Shown here piece after piece: positions 20,779 through 30,158 of a DNA stretch of 64,000 nt. The notes under the pieces were generated by a model. That model saw only the letters and a list, made by a program, of their open reading frames with translations. It was not told where the DNA came from and did no database searches. The stretch lies in NCBI GenBank assembly GCA_002077065.1, contig NAJO01000014.1, positions 248,001 to 312,000 on the forward strand. The letters are read 5' to 3'. Each line of letters opens with the position of its first letter. The first letter of the stretch is position 1. The position numbers and the translations under genes are program-made. The DNA is from Cryoendolithus antarcticus (lineage: Eukaryota; Ascomycota; Dothideomycetes; Cladosporiales; Cladosporiaceae).

Positions 20779-22379
20779 TCACGAATTCTGCGGCTCCAGC
20801 GTCGTGCCAGCCTGGATCGTAGCCCACCCGATCAACCGCCAATGCTTCTCGATTCTCCTCGACAGCGCGACCTTCTCCCCGATTTCCGTGCAAGCCGGAC
20901 TGGTGAGCTGCAATTTCGCCGCATCAGCCCTGACAGCCACGACCTTCGCGCCCGTAGCCGTGCTCCCGATATTCACCATCAGCACCTCGTTCTTCGCCAG
21001 CTTCGCGACCTTGGCTTGCTTGCCATCGGCTGTCTTGACACCCAGTAGCCGGCGGAGAAGGAAGTAGTTGACTTCGAGCTCGGTGTAGATCTTCGGGAGC
21101 TGGCCCTTGAGACCCAGTACGAAGCCTACCAGACGATCGGCACGGCAGAGCGTAGGGTCGATGCGGGTTCCGACACCGATGAGACCACCAGGGACGGCGA
21201 ATTTAAGCGTATTGTTCTCGGTGTGCAAGGACATGACGCGGGAGAAAATGGGCTTGCACTGGATCTGGCCTTTGTCGTCTTTGCTCACAATACCCGGACG
21301 GATCTCGATTTCGTCGCCGAGCTTTAAGATGCCGGTCAGGATCGAGCCACCTGCCACACCACCTTGCAGCTCATCGATCTCGGAACCCGGCTTGTTGACG
21401 TCGAAACTGCGGATGACGATCATGTGCGGGTCGTCCTGAAAGTTTCGCAGAGGGACGGGAATTTTCGTGCAGAGCATCTCATTGATCGCATCGATATTGA
21501 ACTTCAGCTGGGCGGAGATGGGGATTATGGGGCTGTTATCTGCTACTGTGCCGCGGATGAACTTCTTGATGGACTCGTAGTGCGCCGATGCGGCTTCTTC
21601 TCGCATGAGGTCGACTTTGTTCTGCAGGATGATGATGTGGGAGAGTTTCATGATTTCGATTGCGGCGAGATGCTCGGAGGTTTGCGGTTGCGGGCAGGTT
21701 TCGTTGCCTGCTATGAGGAGGAGGGCGGCGTCCATTACGGCGGCGCCGGAAAGCATAGTGCTCATGAGAATGTCGTGACCGGGACAGTCGACAAATCTGC
21801 GTGCTGTTAGTGATTTTGCTGAGTGTATACTGGTGTGGCAAGAACTCACGAGACATGTCGTAGTAATCGGTAGGTGCCCTCACAGCCATCTCTCTCGCAC
21901 GGCGGGTCTACCTCCTTCTCGCTCTTGTAACTCCGATAGCACGTCGGTCGCGGACACTCTTCGTTATCACACTTGTATACCTTGGCATTCGCATACCCCA
22001 GCTTGATAGTGATATTCCGCTCCAGCTCGTTCTTGAACCGCACCGTCTGCACTCCAGAGATGGCCTTCACTACTGTACTCTTACCGTGCGCCACGTGACC
22101 GATCGTGCCGATGTTGATGGTCGCTTGCCGTGCAATGATTTCCGGTGAGAGAGGAGTGAGTTTTGATACATCCAGATCTTTTGGGTCTGGCTGTTCGGGG
22201 AGTTTCGGTCGGAGATCGTGTGCTGCTTGTATTGCGTTGGACTTCTTCAGTGCTGATTTGGGCATGGGCGCTGGCCCTTTCTCGCGCGCCTCATCGTCTT
22301 CCTGCGCATCGAGTTCCTCGATGTCTTGGGTGGGTGGGAGGTCTTCCTCCTCGGACTCGAAGCCACCGTTGGTCGCCAT
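20779..22379 (-). CDS. GCD11: Translation initiation factor eIF2 gamma
   Basis: GTP-binding subunit of eIF2, which delivers initiator Met-tRNA to the 40S subunit in the cytosol. Exons 21850-22379 and 20779-21796 (minus) give 515 residues, the expected size. Motifs: G1 GHVAHGKST (about 94-102), a zinc knuckle ([11 protein letters not shown]...PPCERDGC), G3 DCPGHD just after the splice junction, G4 NKVDLM, and the domain II/III segments [20 protein letters not shown] and [22 protein letters not shown]. The acidic N-terminus ([12 protein letters not shown]) is usual in fungi. The intron (21797-21849, 53 bases) falls between LLRHVS and FVDCPGHD. Confidence 0.97.
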
Positions 22380-23738
22380 GATTGCGGTTTCGAGGTGATG
22401 TATGTGCGATCTCAGGTGATCAGTATGCCAGGTAGTGTGTCGTTGATGCTGCTCTGGTTTTCTGAGTCGTTGCCTTTATATTGACTGCGCACATGTTGGA
22501 GAGTCATATTGGCGGGGCGGCAACTTTTCCCACTGCCAAGACTTTGGATGTCCGCCACGCGACTTCACTGCGACACTTTCGCGTGAAGGCCTGATCAATC
22601 TATCGGCAGTGCCTTACCCTGGCGATCCAGCAACATCATGACCTCGCACAGATATGGGACAGTGGTCTGGAAGACTGATCGCGATGCAACAGACTCTGGA
22701 TCATCTTATACGGTGGCGAGACTTGAACGCGAGGACTCCTCTGCGGCCTACTTCTCACGATCTATGAGGTTGAGGCAACATTCAGAAGAATCGCAGCCCA
22801 CCAGCCAATGGCAGACAGCATGCGCGGCGATCACTTTGACGCGTGCGAATTACCTCTCAGCGCAGTAAAATGAGCAGGTGCAGTCAACATCATCTGGGTC
22901 TGGCATGCAAGTCTGACTCGACCGCTTCCGGGGACTGGACTGCCCTGACCTGGCCGAAGCCTGTCGAGGACTCGAAGGCCGTGTCAGCAATCCCGATGGC
23001 CGGGCTCCACCATGGAGCAGTCACCACGCCGTAGCATCTGTGCATGACATTGTCTCGAGTACATGCAACCTTAAGGCAGTACTCGAGTCCTCTATCGAGG
23101 GTGGCTTACTATGGCAGAGCAGGCAGCCTGAACTTCAAGCATAGGACGCCTTCGAGGAGGCCATACGAAGTGCCATCTCTGCATCACCCCACGACGAGAG
23201 CGCACGCTGTCATTTGAACTTGTCGAGTCAAGCGTGCAACACGGCATGTTCGAGTGCCTTTCTTAGCTATTTGTCTGGGAACGCCCGCAGATGTCCGAGG
23301 GAACTGTAGGAACCGAAACCTGCGGCTGACTTCATGTACAGTTCCACCATAAGGCCTAGACGTCGAGCTGCGAATATCTGCCAGTGATCTCGAACTCTTG
23401 CCGTACAGTCCCCGCTCTCATTTCACAAGTCATCTCGGGCGAGTGTAGCTTATCTGCTTTCGGGTATTTGTTGCGTTGCTGCGGAATGCCTCTCGCCAAG
23501 TGCCCAATCTACCACTGGAATGCATCTGCATCACAACATACACGCCGCAAGCAGATCTCTGTATAAGGTAGCATAGCCTTCTAGAACTGGTAACATCAAC
23601 TACACTCTCTTAATACTTGCACTTCCTGGGTCTCCACTCGTTCGATCCTTGAAGATACTTGCAACTCACTCTCCTCGATTCTCTCCTACAGCATAATACC
23701 ATACACACGCTTCACACCACTTTCACAGCACCGCAAGT
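22380..23738. other. Divergent intergenic region, 1.36 kb
   Basis: Promoters of eIF2 gamma (-) and a GPI-protein gene (+). The 100 bases before 23739 are C/T-rich. A stretch near 22715-22745 resembles the end of a tRNA on the minus strand, but the T-stem does not pair. No gene is seen. Confidence 0.5.
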
Positions 23739-24680
23739 ATGAAGGGCTTCCGCGCGGCTGTCGTAGCCGTTGCCATCAATAGCGTGTCGGCGCAACTTGG
23801 AGGGTACAACGGTGTCACCACAACCACGACTACCACTCCAGTCGCAGTGTACTCTACGCCTGCCTCGTCGACTTCTCTAGCAACCTCGACGCCAAGCTCG
23901 AGTGCTGCGCCCATTAGCCCGATCACATCCTCCAGCACCCAGTCATACGTGACTGTCACATACGACGACTGCCCAAGCTCATCAGTCCCGACGCTGATCA
24001 CCGTTACGAACGGTGTCACCGTCACATACTGCCCTGAGTGCGAGATGAAGACTACCAGCTCGCCAGTCGTTCCTCACACCACTGTCTACACGACTGTCTA
24101 CTCGTCGCTCTGCTCGACTGGTCTCACTGCGGTCACGTACACGATTACAGAGAGCTGTACCGCAGCAACGCCATCATGGGCAACGCATAGCACGGCGATC
24201 CCGCCAGGCTTCACCACAACTGTCAAGACCTGCACTGTATGCGAGAGCACGCCAATCCCGGTCACCATCACCGAGCCTTGCGATTGTGAAGCCACCTCGG
24301 GTGTGCCCATGACTCAGACCGCAGCGAGCACAACGGCCAGCATGCCATCTGCCACCGGCTCCATCATTAGCCAGATCAGCGATGGTAAGTCCTTTTTCCT
24401 GATCTTACCAACTACCAATACACATCTAACGTCCATTCCAGGTCAAGTTCAAGCACCAGCAGGCACACCCACCGGCTCAACCCCACCATACCCAACCACA
24501 GCTGGCAGCAATTGCCCAGGTCCCCAGTGCCGCGCTGTCGCGAGCGCCTCGCCAGGCGTGACCTACGGTAACACTTCCGGCATCACGCCTTACACCGGTG
24601 GTGCCTCAGGGGTCAGTGCTGGCTTGATCAGCTCGCTGGTCTTCGCCCTGCTGACGGGTGTCTTTGCTTTCGCACTATAG
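23739..24680 (+). CDS. GPI-anchored, Thr/Ser/Cys-rich wall protein
   Basis: Predicted secreted, GPI-anchored cell-wall protein. Exons 23739-24384 and 24442-24680 give 294 residues. It has a signal peptide (MKGFRAAVVAVAINSVSAQ), then Thr/Ser-rich low complexity, then a series of degenerate beta-strand repeats with paired Cys: VTVTYDDCP, VTVTYCPEC, TVYTTVYSSLC, VTYTITESC, TTTVKTCTVC and VTITEPCDC. These resemble the V-T-x-T-x-x-C units of many fungal wall proteins. A Pro/Thr linker and a hydrophobic C-terminus (LISSLVFALLTGVFAFAL) suggest GPI attachment. The 57-base intron is a multiple of three without a stop, so retention would give a 313-residue form. Function is unknown. Confidence 0.85.
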   Translation: MKGFRAAVVAVAINSVSAQLGGYNGVTTTTTTTPVAVYSTPASSTSLATSTPSSSAAPISPITSSSTQSYVTVTYDDCPSSSVPTLITVTNGVTVTYCPECEMKTTSSPVVPHTTVYTTVYSSLCSTGLTAVTYTITESCTAATPSWATHSTAIPPGFTTTVKTCTVCESTPIPVTITEPCDCEATSGVPMTQTAASTTASMPSATGSIISQISDGKSFFLILPTTNTHLTSIPGQVQAPAGTPTGSTPPYPTTAGSNCPGPQCRAVASASPGVTYGNTSGITPYTGGASGVSAGLISSLVFALLTGVFAFAL

Positions 24681-25174
24681 AGTAATGGCTTGTGGGCGGT
24701 AATGGTAATGGTATGTATCGTCACGTCTCAATCTGCAAGAGAGCATGGGCTGATATCGTACAGGCGTTCATGGGTCTCACTTTGTAGCTTCTACATGCCC
24801 AGCGACCGCACTTCCATGTGCTGATGGAGACGCGGGCAAGGCTTTCCGTACTCTCGATATAGCATTGTCAAGTCTGTTACAACAAAGCCGCTTTCGAGTG
24901 TGCGTCCTTCAAGTCCAGGTAGGCACTCTTGCTCTCTGTGGCCTTTGTCCTCTCGGACAGACTGTCGAAGTCCTTGTCTTCCAAGAGCAGTCGGACTCGA
25001 CAAAGAGACTCTCCCTCTCATACCTGCTTCCGGCCAAGTCCTCTCTCTCTCACTTCTGTCATTGTTCTCTGTCCTTCATTCCTTCCTCAAGAGCACGGTG
25101 AAGCAGGTCTCTCACCATTGCAGTCCCAGCCACACCAATAGTCATCATCGAAACCCACCTCGAGAACGCCCAAT
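24681..25174. other. Intergenic region
   Basis: Between the GPI-protein gene and an unknown gene on the same strand. Contains a pyrimidine-rich leader (listed separately). No gene seen. Confidence 0.5.
25001..25095 (+). promoter_or_regulatory. Pyrimidine-rich leader upstream of 25175
   Basis: A C/T-rich stretch (CTCTCCCTCTC, CCTCTCTCTCTC and similar) ends about 80 bases before the start codon at 25175. CT-rich blocks near transcription starts are common in well-expressed filamentous fungal genes. The role here is inferred. Confidence 0.35.
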
Positions 25175-26420
25175 ATGTCCAACTTCGTGCGGGGTTACAA
25201 TAGCACAGCAACCGAGAACGACATTGAATGGGACGCTTTCAAAGCAGGCGGCAAAGCTCATGAACGCTGCACTACTCCTGAGTATGAGGCCGATAAAGCT
25301 GCCCGCAAGGCCGCCAAAAATGCCCGCAAAGAGGCCCGCAAGTCAGGCAGCTCGCGAGTAGACTCGCCTTACGCTGACACCAAGGCCTTGCTCGCAGGCT
25401 CCTCTGACGTCGTAGACGAGTCCTCCAGCCGCCGCCCCGCCGGCATCACTCCTGGTCGCTTCGACAGAAGTAACAAAGCCGAGAACTCCGCCACCTCGGA
25501 CAAGTCCTTCGCGGACTCCTTCGCGGCTTCAGCCAAGAGCAACGCGAGCGTCGGCTCGCAGATCTCGGAGAAAGCGAAAGCCGTTGGTGGTTTCGTCCGC
25601 CGCGCTTCCCTTTCCCTCACGCGCCGATTCTCGAGCTCCTCCGTTAACGTTTCCGCCGATGGCGATGCGAAGGTGTACAAGACACCCGCCGAGGTAGCAG
25701 CCCACGCCGAGGAGCAGGAGAAGTACCGCCAGACGGCTCCCAAGCATCGCCCGCAAAACCAGAAGCGCTGGCTCTGCCATCGCTACAGCAAGGACTTCAA
25801 CACTCTACTCGAAAAAACAGAGCGTGAGCCTACTGATGCTGCCGTCGAACAGTACTTTGGCGCCCTAGCGCAGCACCGCATGTGGGCCACCGACGCAGTC
25901 GACCGCGAGCCCCTGGCCATGACAGCCGAGGAGCGTAAGCAAGCCGAGCGCTCGTTCTGGCCCCCGCTCGTGGCGAACGTGAACCGCAACGCTGCGCCAC
26001 CCCCTCGTACGCCATCGCCGCCTCCCGCGCCAGCAGGCGTGATCACGACAATGTCTGTCGGCGCGGCGAGAATCATGGCTAAGGTCGGAAAGGCGAAGAT
26101 TCGTGAGTCTCCTGTTCTTGCTTCCATCCGCACGAGTGTTGGGATGCCGCCGAAGAAGGGCGGCTTGCATCCTGTTACTAGTCTGAGCCCGGATTTCACG
26201 GATATGAATGTGCCTGCTGACATGATGACAGCTTGCGGATGGGAAGAGGGACCTAACAAGGGTAAAGGTTGCGGCAACCTGCCCGAGAAGAGCTTGACAA
26301 ATGGGATTTGTGAGAACTGCAGACGTAAGTGATCTCCTGTTTCCTATACTGTGTTGGCACTAGTGTAATGGTGCGATATCTGACTTGGGCATAGGTCGTC
26401 TGAGTCGCCAGTTGGATTAA
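25175..26420 (+). CDS. Unknown basic protein with C-terminal Cys cluster
   Basis: Exons 25175-26324 and 26395-26420 give 391 residues. The N-terminal third has a Lys/Ala/Arg-rich helix (AARKAAKNARKEARK). The middle is Ser-rich with many basic-Ser motifs (RRASLSLTRRFSSSS) that look like phosphorylation sites, then KRWLCHRYSKDFNTLLEK and a Trp/Pro-containing region. The C-terminus has CGWEEGPNKGKGCGNLP and GICENCRRR. Four Cys in a C-x10-C...C-x2-C pattern could bind zinc. There is no signal peptide and no membrane span. The 70-base intron lies in the last coding triplets, and splicing adds only eight residues. I do not recognise the family, and it may be restricted to related fungi. Confidence 0.7.
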
Positions 26421-26605
26421 AGGAGGCCGGTCTTTCTTATCGTCTGCTTTCTGTCAATACATACAAATACATAGTATCATATATCGGGCGCTGATACTTC
26501 TTTTGCCTTTCAGACCTTCCTGCGGTGCCTCCCTCCAAAGTGCATCATGTCACCGGCACAGCTCCCAGATCTCCACCAGATGATGTGGCTAAAGGTGAGC
26601 TGTAT

Positions 26606-27175
26606 ATGAAGATCGCTGGCCGCCAAAAGCTGCGTAAAGTCCGTGAGACGCTGTATGGAGGGTTCTCTGGCAATCCCTTTGAAGACGAGAGCTCGGAGAC
26701 TTCGTCGTCGTCGTCGTCGTCGTCGTCGAGAGACGACAGTACTGGCGCATCGAGTGGTGACGGGCAATGCACAAGGCGAGAGTCGTTCTGGAACGCACCG
26801 AGGGAGAGGAAGTCACGGGCTTCACGCCAGCAAGGGTTCGCTGGGACTGCCAATACAGTAGTCCCGAGCAAAGCTGACGGTCGCGTTGCTGGTGTTCCAC
26901 AGCACTCACCCATGAGCTGGACCTTAATGCAGCAAGTTGGTCAGGCCCGTCACGACCGCCGATCGATGTCTGTCGACATCGCCTTCATGCCGCCAAAGCC
27001 TGCCTATCAAGATACGACCTACAGGATGTCGCGCAGGGGTAGTCTACCTGCAATACGTGGTCAGCTCCTAAGCGGTGAGCCGTTCTGGTACGATGGCGAG
27101 CGAGACTCGGCTTTCTATGACTTCTACGAAGAGCTACTGGCGCTGTATGGGATCGAACTTGGTGATTGCGACTGA
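26606..27175 (+). CDS. Unknown protein with poly-Ser tract
   Basis: From the ATG at 26606 the frame gives 189 residues. The frame is open further upstream to 26525 but without an ATG, so an upstream exon is possible. A tract of nine TCG codons encodes poly-Ser at about residue 32. The rest is polar, with RRESFWNAPRERK, a Met/Pro segment (AFMPPKPAYQD) and an acidic/aromatic end (EPFWYDGERDSAFYDFYEELLALYG). No signal peptide, membrane span or named domain. It begins 185 bases after the preceding unknown gene on the same strand. An alternative is that it is a downstream exon of that gene, but the TAA at 26418 argues against this. Confidence 0.5.
   Translation: MKIAGRQKLRKVRETLYGGFSGNPFEDESSETSSSSSSSSSRDDSTGASSGDGQCTRRESFWNAPRERKSRASRQQGFAGTANTVVPSKADGRVAGVPQHSPMSWTLMQQVGQARHDRRSMSVDIAFMPPKPAYQDTTYRMSRRGSLPAIRGQLLSGEPFWYDGERDSAFYDFYEELLALYGIELGDCD
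26702..26728 (+). repeat. (TCG)9 microsatellite inside a coding frame
   Basis: Nine perfect TCG units in frame, encoding Ser. Length is likely to vary between strains by slippage without breaking the frame. Confidence 0.9.
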
Positions 27176-27555
27176 GTTCAGGTCACACTAAGATTCCTAG
27201 CAGCACATCATCTGCTACGGTCCAGTTCGTGGCGCTTCGCAGGCTCGACGACATCAGACCGATCGTGTGTGGCGTCTAACCATTCCCTACGATTGTCCTT
27301 TGAGCCGACACATCTGAACAATGTGCATTGCATCGTGACCAGAGAGAGACAAAGCCAGAAAGGTGTTCATCAAAGCATGGACGGACAATGGCGGAGTGAG
27401 CCCAGGGTTACCACCAGAGCATATATTGGCGTCCTGGAGCGCCAGCTTCTTCCGTCTGGTCAGTCAGAGACGACCAACGCTCAGAGAGACGTGGTCATCT
27501 TTCACTCACCTCCAATCTCGCCCCGGAAGACCACGACCAGCACCCCTAAGCCGCC
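27176..27555. other. Intergenic region
   Basis: Between two unknown genes on the plus strand. No feature seen apart from the probable leader of the 27556 gene. Confidence 0.45.
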
Positions 27556-27882
27556 ATGAAGTCCTGCTGCCCTCTACCGAGCCTCTTCCCCTCGGCCTCC
27601 CCTGCCAAGCAAGGTAAGCCCACCACCCGCTCCACGCCCTACGAGCCCCTACCGTCGCCAGTGGCAGCCGTGGTCCTCGAGTGCTACGGACGCTACGACT
27701 TCGGTGTCTCCGCGGAGGCTCTCACGAGCTGGCTTAATGCTCGTTGGGCCAAGACGGGCTACAGCGTGAGCACACAGGCTGTGTGCTTCACGCTGAAGCT
27801 GAACGGACGGGACGCGAAATTGGGCCTGGGAGATGCGCTGGAGGGCGCTATGGCGAGGCCGCGGAGGAGACAGACGCTCTAG
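27556..27882 (+). CDS. Small unknown protein
   Basis: ATG at 27556 in a strong context (CCGCCATGA) opens 108 codons. The N-terminal 35 residues are Ser/Pro-rich with two adjacent Cys. The rest looks folded: VAAVVLECYGRYDFGVSAEALTSWLNARW and TQAVCFTLKLNGRDAKLGL. It ends in a basic tail (ARPRRRQTL). No signal peptide. A GTAAGC at about 27613 could be a donor, but no matching acceptor improves the frame. Family not recognised. Confidence 0.5.
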   Translation: MKSCCPLPSLFPSASPAKQGKPTTRSTPYEPLPSPVAAVVLECYGRYDFGVSAEALTSWLNARWAKTGYSVSTQAVCFTLKLNGRDAKLGLGDALEGAMARPRRRQTL

Positions 27883-28251
27883 CCATAGATTGGTAGAGCG
27901 GCTGGCGCGGCCTAGGTAGGTCTCAATGGCAAGTACCCAGTGGTGACTAATACAATGTGAGCTTCTGGGCTTGTCCTCCCTTCAATGTTGTCGTCTGTTC
28001 TCTTTGTTTCAGCATCATCGCCTATATATTCCTTTGTTGACTGATATAAAGGATGCGCAACCACGAGGTTGGTCGAACTAAGATTGTCTAGTACCCGACA
28101 TTGCTTTGTTACAGTGCGGCAGTAGACTATCCGCGAACGTCTCTTTCTTCAGTCACCGTTGTCACACCATTCTATGACCGTCCCGACCACACGTCAGCAG
28201 TAAACCAATATCATCATCTGCCAACCACAAACAACACCAACAGCAATCGAG
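27883..28251. other. Intergenic region with TATA-like box
   Basis: Region upstream of the small secreted protein gene. Contains TATAAA at 28045-28050. Nothing else seen. Confidence 0.45.
28045..28050 (+). promoter_or_regulatory. TATA-like box upstream of secreted protein gene
   Basis: TATAAA in a local AT-rich patch about 200 bases before the ATG at 28252. Position fits a leader of roughly 150 bases. Promoter role is inferred. Confidence 0.3.
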
Positions 28252-28650
28252 ATGAAGCCTTCAACCATTCTCCCGATCCTGACCCTCCTGCTCCCTCAAG
28301 TCCTAGCAGCAACCGACTACCAGAACGCCATGACCTGCGGCCAACGCTTCCCACGCATAAATGGCGCGATCGAAAAGTTCTGCTACAAGAAGAACACCTC
28401 CGGCGTCGCCACAAATGACCTCGTCATCCCATCAGCGTACGCCAGCATCGGCAGCATGTTCTACGGCTTCAAGGGAAACAAGCTGGTGGTGCAAATCACT
28501 GGTCAATGCAGCCCGGCGCAGTGGGTGCCCGCGCAGTGGTGTCTGAGTCAATTCCATGAGATGTGCGCGCAGGCTAGCCACCCGCTTGGTTGGACTTGGA
28601 GAAATTATGGGAATAATGGGTGCCAGAGATTTGAGATTAAGGGAAGGTAG
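28252..28650 (+). CDS. Small secreted six-cysteine protein
   Basis: 132 residues. A clear signal peptide (MKPSTILPILTLLLPQVLA) is followed by a mature part of about 113 residues with six Cys (29, 44, 86, 97, 105, 124), enough for three disulfides. Aromatic-rich segments (GSMFYGFKGNKLVVQITG, GWTWRNYGNNGC) suggest a compact beta-rich fold. Size, secretion signal and even Cys count are features shared by fungal secreted effectors and antimicrobial proteins, but I recognise no family and assign no function. There is no intron and no GPI tail. It lies next to a hydrolase gene on the other strand, 91 bases away at the 3' ends. Confidence 0.8.
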   Translation: MKPSTILPILTLLLPQVLAATDYQNAMTCGQRFPRINGAIEKFCYKKNTSGVATNDLVIPSAYASIGSMFYGFKGNKLVVQITGQCSPAQWVPAQWCLSQFHEMCAQASHPLGWTWRNYGNNGCQRFEIKGR

Positions 28651-28741
28651 AGGAGAGGAAAAGAGGTCGTATGTACAGGGGAGGTAAGCAACGATCACAA
28701 GGTGTGAAGTTCATGTAGCGTTTTCATGCAATGATCTGGCT

Positions 28742-29747
28742 TCAAGAGCATTCTTGCACACTACTCTTTAGTAGGCTCAGACCTTCTACCACCGCTTGCC
28801 ATTTCGGTCCCAGATCCGAGGTCCCAACCATAGGCGGTAAATCGAACATGTGCGTGGCTTCAGGTACGACATAGAGTCGCACGTCCGTTCCTCTCGCTTT
28901 CAGGTCCTGCGTTGCTCGCTCAGCAAGAGCCAGACTGCTACCAGGAACATTATCCGCGTCACCCTGTACAATGATCGTGGGCGGGAAAATGTTCTCTTGA
29001 CGTGCGACAGGGTCTAAGGCCGCGTAGTCAACGTCAGGGCAAGCAATCTTCGCCCATTGGCCGTTCTTGAGAATGCTCATCTGCCACTTTGTCCGTGGTG
29101 AGGGCGGTAGCCCAGGTATTCCAAGTGGAGCCTCCGACAGTTGCTTATTAACTGGTTTGATGGTCGCCCAGTCGTCTGGTGTGGGTTCGAAGTCGGGCAT
29201 CATTCCGAATGGCGGCACGTTTGTAGGCTTATGACTCGTAGTGGAGGTATCGCTCAGGTAGAGTGACGGATAGAAAGCAGCGACAGCTTTGACATGCTTG
29301 TGGGCTGCGACATGAAGGGCAATGGAGCCACCAACGCTGTGTCCCATGGTGACTACCCGGCCCGAGTCGATCGTGACGCCATGCGTGGCACTCATAATGT
29401 CGGGCAGCGTACTGACCGCCCAGTCATACGCTTCCTCGCAGTCGGCGTAGCTTACTTGACCATTCACTTGCGGCACCAGGCGATAGTTCGGGATGACGAC
29501 GAGGAAGCCGTTGTTGACGAGCCATTCGATTTGAGGTCTTGGGACGATATCTGCACTGCCGACGATGAGACCGCCGCCGTGGAAGACGAGGACTTGGAAC
29601 GCATCAGTCTCAGCCGTCCTTCGAGTGCAAGTTGAGCTTACCTATGGGTTTACTGTCCGATGGCGGCGTGCCATGAGACCACGCTACCCTGGCAAATATT
29701 TCATTCCCGAAACCGTCCTGCTTGTAACTCACTCGAATGTCTTGCAT
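28742..29747 (-). CDS. Alpha/beta hydrolase (HGGG-type esterase/lipase)
   Basis: Exons 29642-29747 and 28742-29592 (minus) give 318 residues. The fold shows the oxyanion motif HGGG (about 40-43), NYRLVPQ, the nucleophile elbow GHSVGG (Ser about 121), an acid in VQGDAD (about 247-249) and the catalytic His in EATHMFD (about 283). This order is that of hormone-sensitive-lipase-like and carboxylesterase-like enzymes (abhydrolase_3). There is no signal peptide, so it is probably cytosolic. The intron is 49 bases (29593-29641), and the junction restores KPIVLVFHGGG. Substrate is unknown. Confidence 0.85.
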
Positions 29748-30158
29748 GGTGTCGAGTTCAATGTGAGTCGAGCTCGGGAAGATCACAGTCGTTGTCTTTT
29801 CAGTCGCGTGTTATCGGTGACTTCTGCTGCTTTATGTACATCTCACTGCCTGCCTCGCGAAATGACTCATGTAGAGATGTAGGGCCTCCGGCTCGACTGC
29901 GACCGAACTACCGTGCTATACAAGGGAAGCTCTATCTTCCCTTGCCTGAGTTGCAGTCGGCGAAGACGAAGCGAAGCGCCGATGGCTCGGTTGAGATTCC
30001 TAATGAAGTTAAAGTCGCCAAGCCTCGGGCAATAGCTTCTCCTCGGGTCCGCCATTGCTGACCGTCAACGGCCGAGATGGCGTGAGTGTACCACATAAGA
30101 ATGTGTGGTCGACGGTCTGTCTACTAGGACTGACACTTGCGTCGTATTGTGCGGGCGT
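29748..30158. other. Intergenic region
   Basis: Promoter side of the hydrolase gene and 3' flank of AP-3 delta. No feature seen. Confidence 0.5.

Noticed and set aside
22715..22745. Possible tRNA T arm on the minus strand (TTCAAGT loop)
   Set aside because: The flanking five-base stems do not pair and no acceptor or D arm is present.
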